From: an uncultured Clostridia bacterium
GTDB taxonomy: Bacteria > Bacillota > Clostridia > Christensenellales > UBA1242
DNA length: 64,000 nucleotides
Reading direction: 5' to 3'
Assembly (NCBI GenBank): GCA_934757855.1
Contig: CAKVLR010000003.1
Span: 1 to 64,000, forward strand
The notes beneath the pieces are model-generated. The model made no database searches and was not told the DNA's origin. It was given only the letters and a program-made list of their open reading frames with translations. This document shows positions 53,523 through 63,247 of the stretch, in pieces (the first letter of the stretch is position 1; each line of letters starts with the position of its first letter). The translations under genes and the position numbers were made by a program.

Positions 53523-56500
53523 TTACTTGTTGTCTTTGTCATCTTTTTCTTTTTTGTTTGAAATAGTCACATTACCATTTTTGCCTTTGCTAGGTTTCAC
53601 AAAGAAGAATATTACAACGCCCAATACAATCAAACTTACTACGATTAATATCGTACCCCAAACGGTGGTTGTGTTTGTAGTAGTAATAGTTTCGTTTGAT
53701 ACGGTAAAGGTTTTTGTAACAGTCAACGCTGAGTTACCCGCTGAGTCCTTAATGTCAAATGTAATTACATAAGTACCTGCTGTGTTTGCATCAACAGTAA
53801 CGATACCATTTTCTTTAGATGTTGTCAAAGTAGTGCCATCGCGTTTAACTACGATAGTCAAGTCGTCAGTGCTTAAAGTTTCGTTGTCATCGATATTGAT
53901 TTTGCTCAAATCAATGCTAATTTTACCATCAGTTGTAACTTTTGAAGGAGCAGTAATTGCGTTTTCATTAATTACAATTTCAGGAGGAGTTACATCACCA
54001 ATACTCAATACGAATGTACGAGTTGCTTCCAAACCGTGAATGTCTTTTACAGAGTAAACAACATTAACTTTACCCTCTTTGCGGTTTTCAGTGCTGTTTG
54101 TTGCAAATGGAGGTACAAATTTCAAAGTAGTACCTGCATCTTGTGCTTCCAAGAAGTCAGCGTAAGTAAACTCAGCAACAGGTTTTGTTTCATCACTGTT
54201 TTGGTAAGTTAAAGTAATCTTCATAGTGCTTTTATCAATGTCGGCATTGTCAGTTACATTTTCAAACCAAGGAAGTTCAATTTCAGTTACATTCTTTTCA
54301 TATGGCAATGAACCAAATGATTCGTCTTCGATTGTGAAGTTAGGTGCTTTTGAGTCCGATGTTGCAAAACTAATTTTTGCAGAACCATTCTTGTCAAAGT
54401 CACAAATACCATCAATCTTAGCCCACGCTCTAACCTCAATGTTACCTTCTCCAGTGATAATTTCACCTTCCAAACGGTCAGATGCAGGAGTCATAAAGTC
54501 ACCAGTTACTTGAATCAACAATGTGTTGTCAGCCAAAACATCTAATGTGCTTTGAGTAACTTCTTCACTTTCAGGTTGAATTTTAACTGTAATGGTACTC
54601 ATATCAACGCTGTTACCATTCTTTGTTAATTGAATGTAGTCAAGCAAGTTAATTGTAGTGCCATATTCTTGTGCAGAAATAGCGTTTATAGATACATTTG
54701 CGCCATCATTAAATGCTACATTGTACAATTCACTAAATGTAGTAGTGTTGTTGTTTTGGTCGGTTGCAACATAAGTAACAATGTAGTCGCCTGCTTCAGT
54801 TGGTTCGTAAACAATGTTTTCCAAAGTTACATCAAGACCAGTTGCACCATTGAAAGTCTTTACAACTTTACCATCTTTAATTACATATGCTACTACACTC
54901 ATAGTAGTTTCAGTGTCAGTAAAGTGCACAGTAGATAATGCAATTTTACCCTCTACTACTGAACCATCAGAAGGTGTGCTCATTGTAGGAGCGGTATTAT
55001 CAGTTGAGTAGTCAGCAATAGCAACTGTTGCTGTAACCTCTTTTACATTACCCAAATCGTTTGTTGCTTTAAATGTAACAACAACTTGATTTACATCAGC
55101 CCAAGTACCTTCAAACGATGCTGGCTCTACAACCTTTATAGAGTAAGTGCCATCTTCATTTTTAGTAGCAGTGTATGGAGTTGTGCTACCATTGTAAGTG
55201 TAAGTAACATCAACTTTCACATTTTTATCAGCAACTTCGCTAGTACCCTTTTTGTAGTCAGTTACAGTAGGAGCGCTGAATGTAATAGTATTACCTTTCC
55301 TTACAGTCTTTGGCATTGTAGCAGGCGCACTGATAGTCAAATCGTCCTCAGTAACCTCTACATCAGATTCTTCCACAACAAAAGTGTATGCAGGAAGTTG
55401 TTTGCTTGTACCACTAATTACATTACCCTCAGCATCAATATATTGAGCCTCGTATCTAATTGAGTAGTTACCAGCAGACTTGAATGTGTAAGTTGCTTGT
55501 TCGTTTGCAGGAGTATCCAAAGTCTTTTGCAAACTGTTGTTTTTGTAGATACTACGAGTAATCTTTAAATTGTTGTAATCTCCCCAACCGCCGATTGCGA
55601 ATACAGCAGGGAAAGTTACATCTTTGTCAGCACTTGTTACTTTATAAACAAGTGAAGGAATGTCGTATTCAACAGTTTCCAAATCATCAAAGTTTTCCTT
55701 CATTGTAGCAACATTGCTAGTTTCGTAAGGAGCAACAACTTTTAATTGAATACTGTCGCCTGACTTTTTCACACCATTTTTGTTAATTTGAGTGCTGTAT
55801 GAGTGCTTACCGTTTAGGTCAGTTGTCTTGTAAGTAATGAGGTAGTCGCCATCTTCGCTAGGTGTAAACTTAAAGTCAGTTACTTTTGTTTCGTTACCAG
55901 TTGTCTTGTTCTTTACAGTGATTACTGTGTAAACATCATTCATAACAGCATCATTAGCCTTTGTGTTTACAACTGTTGGAGTTGGGAATGTAACTTCTTT
56001 ACCAACAGACAAAGTCAAGTTTTCAAGGTTACTGCTGTAACCGCTGTATTTCATCTCAACTTCTTGAGCACTTTTAACTACATTGAATGTAAATTTTTTA
56101 AAAATATCGTTACCATTGTAAGTGTACTTGTAAGTAACTGTAAACACACCGTAATCATCAGCTGTTACTGTGTAGGTAGCGTATTTTACATTGTCGATAG
56201 TTTCACTCACCAAAGTGCGTGCTGTTGTACCGCTAGTCAAAGAAATACCACTTTCAACATCGAAAGTTGCGCCTTCTACCTCGTCATCACCTTGAACAAT
56301 GCTAGGAATAGGGAAAACAATTTTGTCCCCAGTTACAGCAGTTGTAGGAATGATTTGAGCAGAGTTTTTCGCAAATTCAAAAGCAACTTCCTTTGTTTCA
56401 ATAGAAATGTCGATGCTACGAGTAGCAGTAGTCACACCACTATGCTCAATAGAATAAGTTATGTGGTAAACGCCTGATTTATTTACTTGAATAAACCACT

Positions 56501-56840
56501 CGCCATCACTAGACATTTGAGGAGCTATCTTTTTACCAGCAGAAGTTCTCACATCTATACTAGGCGTGCTTACTTCAACACCCGCAATAGATTTTGCTTT
56601 AGGTGTAGGAATTTGATAACCGCTCTTAGTTCCTTCTGCGGTGTTAAACTCTTGTTCTTGACCGTATTCATAACTAGAAGTATAATCGGTCAACTCGATA
56701 ATATGTCCTTGGCCAGTCCTTACGATACTAGTAGCACCGTACAAACTATTTATAAGCATAGGGCTCATAAATCCAAATGACATTGTTACCATAAGCGCAA
56801 ATGCAAATAATGTAATTTTGCCAAATAATTTCGTTTTCAT
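53523..56840 (-). CDS. Giant surface protein with Ig/cadherin-like domains
   Basis: 1105 residues. Signal peptide (ITLFAFALMVTMSFGF), then about eight to nine beta-rich, Ig- or cadherin-like units recurring with patterns such as GDYLITYKTTDLNG, AGDYIVTYVATDQN and AGTYVITFDIKDSAG. A membrane helix near 1055-1077 (TILIVVSLIVLGVVIFFFV) precedes a Lys/Asp-rich tail. No sortase signal. Probably exposed on the cell surface; binding partner unknown. Own promoter and terminator. Confidence 0.8.
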   Translation of the reverse strand: MKTKLFGKITLFAFALMVTMSFGFMSPMLINSLYGATSIVRTGQGHIIELTDYTSSYEYGQEQEFNTAEGTKSGYQIPTPKAKSIAGVEVSTPSIDVRTSAGKKIAPQMSSDGEWFIQVNKSGVYHITYSIEHSGVTTATRSIDISIETKEVAFEFAKNSAQIIPTTAVTGDKIVFPIPSIVQGDDEVEGATFDVESGISLTSGTTARTLVSETIDNVKYATYTVTADDYGVFTVTYKYTYNGNDIFKKFTFNVVKSAQEVEMKYSGYSSNLENLTLSVGKEVTFPTPTVVNTKANDAVMNDVYTVITVKNKTTGNETKVTDFKFTPSEDGDYLITYKTTDLNGKHSYSTQINKNGVKKSGDSIQLKVVAPYETSNVATMKENFDDLETVEYDIPSLVYKVTSADKDVTFPAVFAIGGWGDYNNLKITRSIYKNNSLQKTLDTPANEQATYTFKSAGNYSIRYEAQYIDAEGNVISGTSKQLPAYTFVVEESDVEVTEDDLTISAPATMPKTVRKGNTITFSAPTVTDYKKGTSEVADKNVKVDVTYTYNGSTTPYTATKNEDGTYSIKVVEPASFEGTWADVNQVVVTFKATNDLGNVKEVTATVAIADYSTDNTAPTMSTPSDGSVVEGKIALSTVHFTDTETTMSVVAYVIKDGKVVKTFNGATGLDVTLENIVYEPTEAGDYIVTYVATDQNNNTTTFSELYNVAFNDGANVSINAISAQEYGTTINLLDYIQLTKNGNSVDMSTITVKIQPESEEVTQSTLDVLADNTLLIQVTGDFMTPASDRLEGEIITGEGNIEVRAWAKIDGICDFDKNGSAKISFATSDSKAPNFTIEDESFGSLPYEKNVTEIELPWFENVTDNADIDKSTMKITLTYQNSDETKPVAEFTYADFLEAQDAGTTLKFVPPFATNSTENRKEGKVNVVYSVKDIHGLEATRTFVLSIGDVTPPEIVINENAITAPSKVTTDGKISIDLSKINIDDNETLSTDDLTIVVKRDGTTLTTSKENGIVTVDANTAGTYVITFDIKDSAGNSALTVTKTFTVSNETITTTNTTTVWGTILIVVSLIVLGVVIFFFVKPSKGKNGNVTISNKKEKDDKDNK

Positions 56841-56872
56841 TTAAGGTCTCCTTGTTATATTGTAACAATACG

Positions 56873-56901
56873 ATTGTATAACATTACCAAAATTTTGTCA
56901 A
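56873..56901 (-). promoter_or_regulatory. Promoter of the 53523 gene
   Basis: Perfect TTGACA, 17 bases, TACAAT on the minus strand. Confidence 0.75.
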
Positions 56902-57017
56902 CAAATTACGACTACTTTTCGTAAACATTTTAACAAAATATTTGATTTTTTTACATTTCTAGTTTAAGAAAACCTAATTCTTTTATTCTGTCAATAAAAC
57001 ACTTATTTTGTCGAAAA

Positions 57018-57047
57018 AGAAAAACAACCCTACACAAGAGTTGTTTC
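57018..57047 (-). terminator. Terminator of the Cys-rich gene
   Basis: AAACAAC and GTTGTTT pair around a short loop, followed by a T-run on the minus strand. Confidence 0.7.
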
Positions 57048-57082
57048 CCGCCTATTTTTGATAAAATTGACTTAAAATTTGA

Positions 57083-57304
57083 TTAGTTGCAGTCGTAAGC
57101 ACCGCATCCACAACTACCATTCTTTTTGAAACAGCAGCAGAAGAATAAGAGCAAAATCAAGATTGTACACCAGTCTAAGCCACAGTTAAAAATACCGCAA
57201 TTCATAAGCACATAGAGTATAACCAACCAAGTTAATACATCGCAACTAGAATTTTTACTGCCATTACAACCACAGCCCATTCCGCCAAATAATTTGCTAA
57301 ACAT
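57083..57304 (-). CDS. Cysteine-rich mini-membrane protein
   Basis: 73 residues from the ATG at 57304, GGAGG eight bases upstream; an in-frame TTG at 57319 is less likely. It carries clusters GCGCNGS, a membrane stretch (DVLTWLVILYVLMNC), CTILILLLFFCCCF and CGCGAYDCN. Such Cys-rich, helix-containing small proteins occur in spore formers, but I do not recognise a family. Metal binding or disulfide crosslinking are possible. Confidence 0.7.
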   Translation of the reverse strand: MFSKLFGGMGCGCNGSKNSSCDVLTWLVILYVLMNCGIFNCGLDWCTILILLLFFCCCFKKNGSCGCGAYDCN

Positions 57305-57436
57305 CTTTTGGACCTCCAATTCTATTGTTTTTTAAAAAATTTTTCATTATGTAAATTCTTTCGTATCTAAATACTTTTGTACATCTGCCTTAATTTATCT
57401 CTACATAGTCAGTGTATTAAACAAAGTTTATAAATG

Positions 57437-58114
57437 TTACAACTCTTTTGCCATTACTTCGCCTGTACTTGTGTCAATTACGACCACAATTTCCTGCCCC
57501 TCTGTATTAATAAAGCGCACATACCAAAAATATATGCCTAAATTTTTATCAGAACTGATAATTTTGCAACAGCCTTCAATGCTAGTTTTTCCGTTGTTGG
57601 CAAGCAAAATTAGGCTATCTCCCGCCGTTTCAATCGCAATTTCGACCGCTTTTGTGTTGTTTACCTTAAAATTGCAAGAAATGCACTCCATTTTGCTAAT
57701 TTCAGTCACCCCATCAAAGGTAATATAAGCGAAAATGGAGTCACTATCGTTTAAACCAATTTTTAAATCAGTGGCAAGCGTTTTGTCAAATGGGCTTTGT
57801 TCAAATTCACCATTGTATGTTTGAGAATTTACCTCAATCGTATAACCCAAGCCATAAGTACTTACGCCATTAAGCGGAACTACACTGACAACACAAAAAT
57901 CAACTAAATTTTCTTTTATTCCGTTTTGCTCATACGGGTCCTCCCTAAGTCCGCTCCACATAGAAATTTTGAAATTTTGCGTAGAACCAGTAAAATAATG
58001 ATTATGAATTTCGGAAATGCTGTTTTTTGCGAATTCTTCTGTTGATAAATTACACCCAGCAAACAAAAAAGCCACACATAATGGAAAAACTGAAAATAAA
58101 TAACGAAATTTCAT
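57437..58114 (-). CDS. Lipoprotein, unknown
   Basis: 225 residues from the ATG at 58114 with GAGGTG upstream. Lipobox LFAGC (Cys near residue 21). The mature part is beta-rich with Cys residues and a hydrophobic TGEVMAKEL end. No known family. It lies downstream of rpiB, separated by a terminator, so it is likely transcribed on its own. Confidence 0.7.
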   Translation of the reverse strand: MKFRYLFSVFPLCVAFLFAGCNLSTEEFAKNSISEIHNHYFTGSTQNFKISMWSGLREDPYEQNGIKENLVDFCVVSVVPLNGVSTYGLGYTIEVNSQTYNGEFEQSPFDKTLATDLKIGLNDSDSIFAYITFDGVTEISKMECISCNFKVNNTKAVEIAIETAGDSLILLANNGKTSIEGCCKIISSDKNLGIYFWYVRFINTEGQEIVVVIDTSTGEVMAKEL

Positions 58115-58157
58115 CTCGCACCTCAATTATATTTATATTGTATAAAGGTGCGTAATA

Positions 58158-58190
58158 TTAAAAAAAGTTTGACAATTTGTCAAACTTTTT
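58158..58190 (-). terminator. Terminator of rpiB
   Basis: AAAAAGTTTGACAA and TTGTCAAACTTTTT form a strong stem. Confidence 0.85.
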
Positions 58191-58197
58191 AGCCATT

Positions 58198-58620
58198 TTA
58201 GTCGATTTGATTTAACCTATCGGCATATTTACCACCTAAAAATGGTGTATTTAAGAAAATCTCTATCATTTTGCGCACGCATAAAGGCTTGCTATCTCTC
58301 CCAGCCAATACCAAGACATTAATATTGTTATGTTGCCTAGCAAGTTTGGTGATTTTGCTATTTTTGCACAGTCCTGCCCTAATCTTTGGGTTGCGGTTTG
58401 CAACAATACTCATACCTATCCCAGACCCGCAAATCAAAATACCACGATTGCTGTCATTTTCAGACACTTTTTGTGCTAAAAGTTTGCCAAATTTGGGATA
58501 ATCAACTCTTTCAGTAGAAAATGCGCCTAAATCTTCAAATTCTATGCCTTTTTTTTGTAAAATTTTAATTACTTTTTGCTTAAACTTGAATCCTGCGTGG
58601 TCATTCGCTAAATATAACAT
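58198..58620 (-). CDS. rpiB: Ribose-5-phosphate isomerase B
   Basis: Interconverts ribose 5-phosphate and ribulose 5-phosphate. 140 residues, RpiB/LacAB family. N-terminal LANDHAGFKFK and the ICGSGIGMSIVANR motif with the catalytic Cys, plus the C-terminal RxLxQIx end. LacA/LacB-type isomerase is an alternative, but no lactose genes are near. Confidence 0.92.
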   Translation of the reverse strand: MLYLANDHAGFKFKQKVIKILQKKGIEFEDLGAFSTERVDYPKFGKLLAQKVSENDSNRGILICGSGIGMSIVANRNPKIRAGLCKNSKITKLARQHNNINVLVLAGRDSKPLCVRKMIEIFLNTPFLGGKYADRLNQID

Positions 58621-58667
58621 ATTCGCTCCTCAAAATAAAAACCGCAAATTAGCGGTCTTTATCTAAT

Positions 58668-61600
58668 TTATTTCTTCTTGGAATGTTTCTTATTCTTGTG
58701 CTTATTTAAAGAATGATTTTTCTTTGATGAATTTTTGTTTGCTTGAACAGTTCTTGGAGTTTCGGTAGCGGTGGTTTTTGCTACTTTTTCCTCTTTAACC
58801 TCTTGCTTTTCAATCTTTTCATCTTGAATTTCAGTCTTTAATGTTGGTTTTTCTTCGCTTGCCTTTTGTTTCCTGCCTACCAACTCACCATTGTGATTTA
58901 CTGGCGCAACAGTTATTTTACGCACAGGGATAGGCGCAACATTTTGCCTTGTATTCTTTCTTGTAGGAACTGGCTCGATAGTGTCGCGATAACGCTCGCG
59001 TTTGCGAGGTTTTTGCAACAATTCTTTGTCGTCTTTACTGCTCAAAAGCACACGAACTGGCATTGGCTCAGCCTCTTTCATCTTGATGTACATAGCAGAA
59101 CCAGCAATCAAGATAATTGCAAACATAAAGCAACCAGCCAAGATAATCAAAATATTCCAATCAAAGTTTTTCTTGAACAATGCACGCACTTCAATGTCAC
59201 CATTTAGGCTAAGATTGAGTGTTGCATCAGTACTGATAACAACATCATTTACTACCCAACCTACAAACGAGCAGTTGTTTTCGCTAACCGCTTGCAAAAC
59301 AACATTTTCGCGATATTTACCAGTTGTGTTACCGACTACCTTACCTAGTTTATTGTCATTTGTAGTCAAAATAACCGTAAAGATTGGCTCAAACTCAGCA
59401 ATTATCGTACGGTCGCTACGATTTGTGGTGAATGTATAACTCTCGTTTTTGCTAACCTCTTGTCCGCTCTCTCTCCAGCCTACAAAACGGTAACCTGTTT
59501 TTGAAGTTGCCTTAACCGTCACAGTATCGCCAACAAGGTATTCACCAGCACCAGTAACTGTACCAGCATTTGCATCAGACATACCTAACAATACTTTTGA
59601 TACACGCTCAAAATTAGCATACAATTTTAAGTCTTTGGTAATTGCCATATTTAAAGTACTTTCAGCAGAAACCTTTGTACCACGGTTGCTTGCTGAATTT
59701 AAATCCCAAACATACCAACCAACAAACCTAAACCCTTCTTTTGCGGTTGCAGTAACATTAATTTGCCTTCCATATTCTAAACTATTTGCGTAAAGTCCTG
59801 AGATAACACCCGCGTTAGATAAATCGTCATATCCATTTGCCTCTTGGTTCCATCTTACAGCGTTTGCAGAAATTGTGTATTTGCGAGGGATAAACACTGC
59901 CGTAACATTCAAGTTTTCATCAGAAATAATTATCGAAAATTCGCTTTCAGTTGAGGTTGGAATACCATTTACTTCCCAATAACTAAATACTGCCGAAGAT
60001 GTACTGTCATTGCTAAGTTCAAATCTAACCTCAGTGCGGTATTTTTGAGTAAGAGTCGTCTTTTCTGTAATCGTGTTGCCATTTGCTTTAATCACACCTG
60101 CGCTGATAGGCAACCCCTTTGAATCTACGGTTATATTTACAGTTTTAACGCGTAAGTTTGCTCTAAGAATAATATTGTCAGTAATGCGTGGGCAAGTGAA
60201 TTTTGAGCCATTAGTTACAGCACCTTCAATACTGTTTCCTTGCACTTCCCAATTTGAAAATACCAAAAATGCTGGTTGATTAACAATAATTTGCACTGGT
60301 GAGCCGTAGTCATACAAGCCTATTCCGCTTACGCAATCATCGTGCAGAATGTAACTATTGTCATCAACATTCAAAATTACTTGTACATTTAATTTGATAA
60401 TTTCTAAATCAATGTTAATTGTAGTGTTCCTAGTAATAGCAAATGTAGGTTGCGTGCCGAATTCATTATTCAAATCATCAACAATACTTACAATTTGATA
60501 TCCCTCACTCAACCTAATTACTAGACTAAGCACAGTATTATAATCAAATTCGTGAGTGCCAATTAATGAAGCATTATTATCACCGTTGTAAACCTCAGCA
60601 CCATTGGCGTGTGACAACACAACATTCAAAGTAAATTTTTGAATAGTAAATATTGCCTCACAAACAATGTGGTCGGTAATATTTGAAATTGTCAATGTTC
60701 CATTTTCCAAATCAACCACTACACCAGCGCTACCCGCAGAAAAATCATAAGGAGTTTCGCCAATAGTTAGTTTAAATCCAGTCAAATCGTAGCCGGTTTC
60801 TGCGTTTGCTTGAATTACGACATTGTCGCCGTAGTAGTAAACATTTGTATTTGGCGCAATGATACTTATTGTACCACCGCTAGTTTGATTAAGAGAAATA
60901 TTAAATTTTTTCTTCTCAAACAAACCAACGATAGTCAAAGTTTCTTCATCATAATTGCCCAGAGTAAACAAGTATGTTAATTCTTTTCCCTCTACAATGC
61001 CATTTATTTGCCACCCAACAAACTCATAACGGTCGTCTGTTACCTCGGCAGTTAATAGCATATTTTCACCGAATTTAACTACTGCGCCCGTAGTCACAGC
61101 ATTTTCGTTTATAACCGCATTTACGCTCCCCACCGTTTCGTTTGCACTTAAATCAAGTGTAAATTCTTTTGGGGTCACAACCGCAATGGTAGATAACCTT
61201 TCTGGAATTGTGCTATCAGGGTTTTCAGCAACAAACGCATCGAGGTATTGTTGAATACTAAATACCGCGTTTGAGCCATTTGGAGCAAGCGAACTTTGGT
61301 AATTATTAGTCCAACTGCTAACTCTATAACCGCTCTTTGGCGTTACGCTAAAAGTAACTGTATCAATGTATCTTGCAGTGATGTCTGTATTGATATTCGC
61401 TTCAAGACCAGTTTCATTTACTCTAATCGTAGTGGTGTCTGCATCATAATTATCTGAATCTATTGAAAGTGTAACTGTATATTGCTTGTAAGCAAATGTT
61501 GTAAAAAGTGTCGCATCGTGTGAAGTAAATACAGATGCAGATTCAATCTTAGCCATACTGGTATTCCACTGGTCGCCAATCAACGAGTCGCCTGAATAGT

Positions 61601-63200
61601 TAATTTGCCAATTGTAAAATTCGTATTTCTGTTTTGCGCTAATATTAGTCTTTATAAAAGGTGTTTGACCTTGTTCAAAGAAACTAAAACCATTGACATC
61701 ATCAACCATAACTGGTGTCGTCTGGAATGAGCCATAAGCTTCACTAGCATCTTCCATATCGGTGTAAGTAATATCAGTACTACTTGTGTCAGCAATTTTT
61801 GAACCAAAATCATACTTAATCAATTGAGGCACTTGTACAAGCACTGGCAAACCATTGTTTACACTTGATTCCATAGCCCAAATTTTACTACTGTTATTTT
61901 TCCATTCACCAGAAGCAAATTGCTCAACTGAACTTAATTTACTTGTCGCGTAGGAAGGAATTAGGCTATAAGCCCTGCCAAAACCAAAATCATCTTTAAA
62001 ACTAAAACTTCTTTTTGCAAACATAGCAGAGGAGTATAAACTAGAAGAACCAGCATCTACCTTGTTACCAATCACAAAACCGATATTAGTGATACTTGCA
62101 TTAGACGCAATACTGCTTTCCTGTCCATCATCACGAATAGCCTCAACATCTGCTCTTGATACCAAAGCGCTATTTATACTCTTGTAAACAACCGCTTGCC
62201 CTGATGATACAGCATACCCCACCATACCACCGACATTTGCTGTTTCATTTGCAGAATAAACATCATGTTTTGAATTGTATTCAACGCTATTGAAAGATTT
62301 TTTTGTCATAGGCGAATTGTAACAGTTGTAAATTGCAGAGCCATAGAGCAACGCACCCGCAATACCGCCAACATTCGCGCCACCTTGAATGTAACCAATG
62401 TTATAGCAATCTTCGATAATAATAGCACCAGTCGCGTTTGAATAAGTCCTAATATCATCTTCACTTACAGTTACAGACTTATTCTCAAATTTAACAGTTT
62501 TGCCTTCTGTAAATTTGTTAGGATCTGCACCAAAACCATACGCAACGATAGCACCAACATAAGTACGGTTAGTGATGATAACAGTGTCTTTCAAACCCAA
62601 CAACTGAATTGTAGGTGTGTATTCAACTGTTTCATCTTTGAAGTACTTCACATAACCAAACAAGCCCGCAAAAGTGTCATCAATATCCTCATTATCCTCG
62701 CTAACAGTTGTCAAATCATCAATGATTGTTAAACCATAGATTGAATGCCCACCACCGCTAAAATTTCCCAAAAATGGATTTAAAGCAGTACCAATAGGCT
62801 CCCAATTCCAACTAGACAAATTCAAGTGATTTTCCATACGGAAAGAAGCACGAGTATATTTCTCTTGTTGCGCTAACTCAACGGTTTGCTCAGCAGTAAA
62901 AACAGTGTTTACCCAATAAGCCAACTTACGCAAGTCGTATTCATTATTTATTTTATATGGGTTGTCCACCGAATTTGGCTGAGAAGTGTCCACCAATTCA
63001 AAATCACCATTAGTGTCATCTTCGCTAAACACAAATCCACTTAACGCGCTAGGCGGTAAAGTATTGTCCGCCGACACCTTAGACTTTTCTATCCCTCCTG
63101 TGCAAAGCACAAAAGTTGTAGCAATTACACCCAAAAAGAGCATCGCAAAGAATTGCCATACTAATTTGGTATTTTGCTTAAAGTCTCTTAATAAACTCAT
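58668..63200 (-). CDS. Giant surface protein with InlB-type repeats
   Basis: 1510 residues, the largest gene. Signal/anchor (FFAMLFLGVIATTFVLC), then a GLUG-like or peptidase-adjacent module (EPIGTALNPFLGNFSGGGHSIYG), a long beta-helix-like part, and about eight repeats of the GYRVSSW / RFVGWYVWD type. A membrane helix near 1346-1368 is followed by a basic cytoplasmic tail of about 140 residues ending in Lys/His-rich sequence. No LPXTG. Function likely adhesion or wall binding, not proven. Confidence 0.8.
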   Translation of the reverse strand: MSLLRDFKQNTKLVWQFFAMLFLGVIATTFVLCTGGIEKSKVSADNTLPPSALSGFVFSEDDTNGDFELVDTSQPNSVDNPYKINNEYDLRKLAYWVNTVFTAEQTVELAQQEKYTRASFRMENHLNLSSWNWEPIGTALNPFLGNFSGGGHSIYGLTIIDDLTTVSEDNEDIDDTFAGLFGYVKYFKDETVEYTPTIQLLGLKDTVIITNRTYVGAIVAYGFGADPNKFTEGKTVKFENKSVTVSEDDIRTYSNATGAIIIEDCYNIGYIQGGANVGGIAGALLYGSAIYNCYNSPMTKKSFNSVEYNSKHDVYSANETANVGGMVGYAVSSGQAVVYKSINSALVSRADVEAIRDDGQESSIASNASITNIGFVIGNKVDAGSSSLYSSAMFAKRSFSFKDDFGFGRAYSLIPSYATSKLSSVEQFASGEWKNNSSKIWAMESSVNNGLPVLVQVPQLIKYDFGSKIADTSSTDITYTDMEDASEAYGSFQTTPVMVDDVNGFSFFEQGQTPFIKTNISAKQKYEFYNWQINYSGDSLIGDQWNTSMAKIESASVFTSHDATLFTTFAYKQYTVTLSIDSDNYDADTTTIRVNETGLEANINTDITARYIDTVTFSVTPKSGYRVSSWTNNYQSSLAPNGSNAVFSIQQYLDAFVAENPDSTIPERLSTIAVVTPKEFTLDLSANETVGSVNAVINENAVTTGAVVKFGENMLLTAEVTDDRYEFVGWQINGIVEGKELTYLFTLGNYDEETLTIVGLFEKKKFNISLNQTSGGTISIIAPNTNVYYYGDNVVIQANAETGYDLTGFKLTIGETPYDFSAGSAGVVVDLENGTLTISNITDHIVCEAIFTIQKFTLNVVLSHANGAEVYNGDNNASLIGTHEFDYNTVLSLVIRLSEGYQIVSIVDDLNNEFGTQPTFAITRNTTINIDLEIIKLNVQVILNVDDNSYILHDDCVSGIGLYDYGSPVQIIVNQPAFLVFSNWEVQGNSIEGAVTNGSKFTCPRITDNIILRANLRVKTVNITVDSKGLPISAGVIKANGNTITEKTTLTQKYRTEVRFELSNDSTSSAVFSYWEVNGIPTSTESEFSIIISDENLNVTAVFIPRKYTISANAVRWNQEANGYDDLSNAGVISGLYANSLEYGRQINVTATAKEGFRFVGWYVWDLNSASNRGTKVSAESTLNMAITKDLKLYANFERVSKVLLGMSDANAGTVTGAGEYLVGDTVTVKATSKTGYRFVGWRESGQEVSKNESYTFTTNRSDRTIIAEFEPIFTVILTTNDNKLGKVVGNTTGKYRENVVLQAVSENNCSFVGWVVNDVVISTDATLNLSLNGDIEVRALFKKNFDWNILIILAGCFMFAIILIAGSAMYIKMKEAEPMPVRVLLSSKDDKELLQKPRKRERYRDTIEPVPTRKNTRQNVAPIPVRKITVAPVNHNGELVGRKQKASEEKPTLKTEIQDEKIEKQEVKEEKVAKTTATETPRTVQANKNSSKKNHSLNKHKNKKHSKKK

Positions 63201-63247
63201 TTTTCCCTCCGAGTCAAAAAGCAGTTGCCCTTACTTTTTGCTATTTT

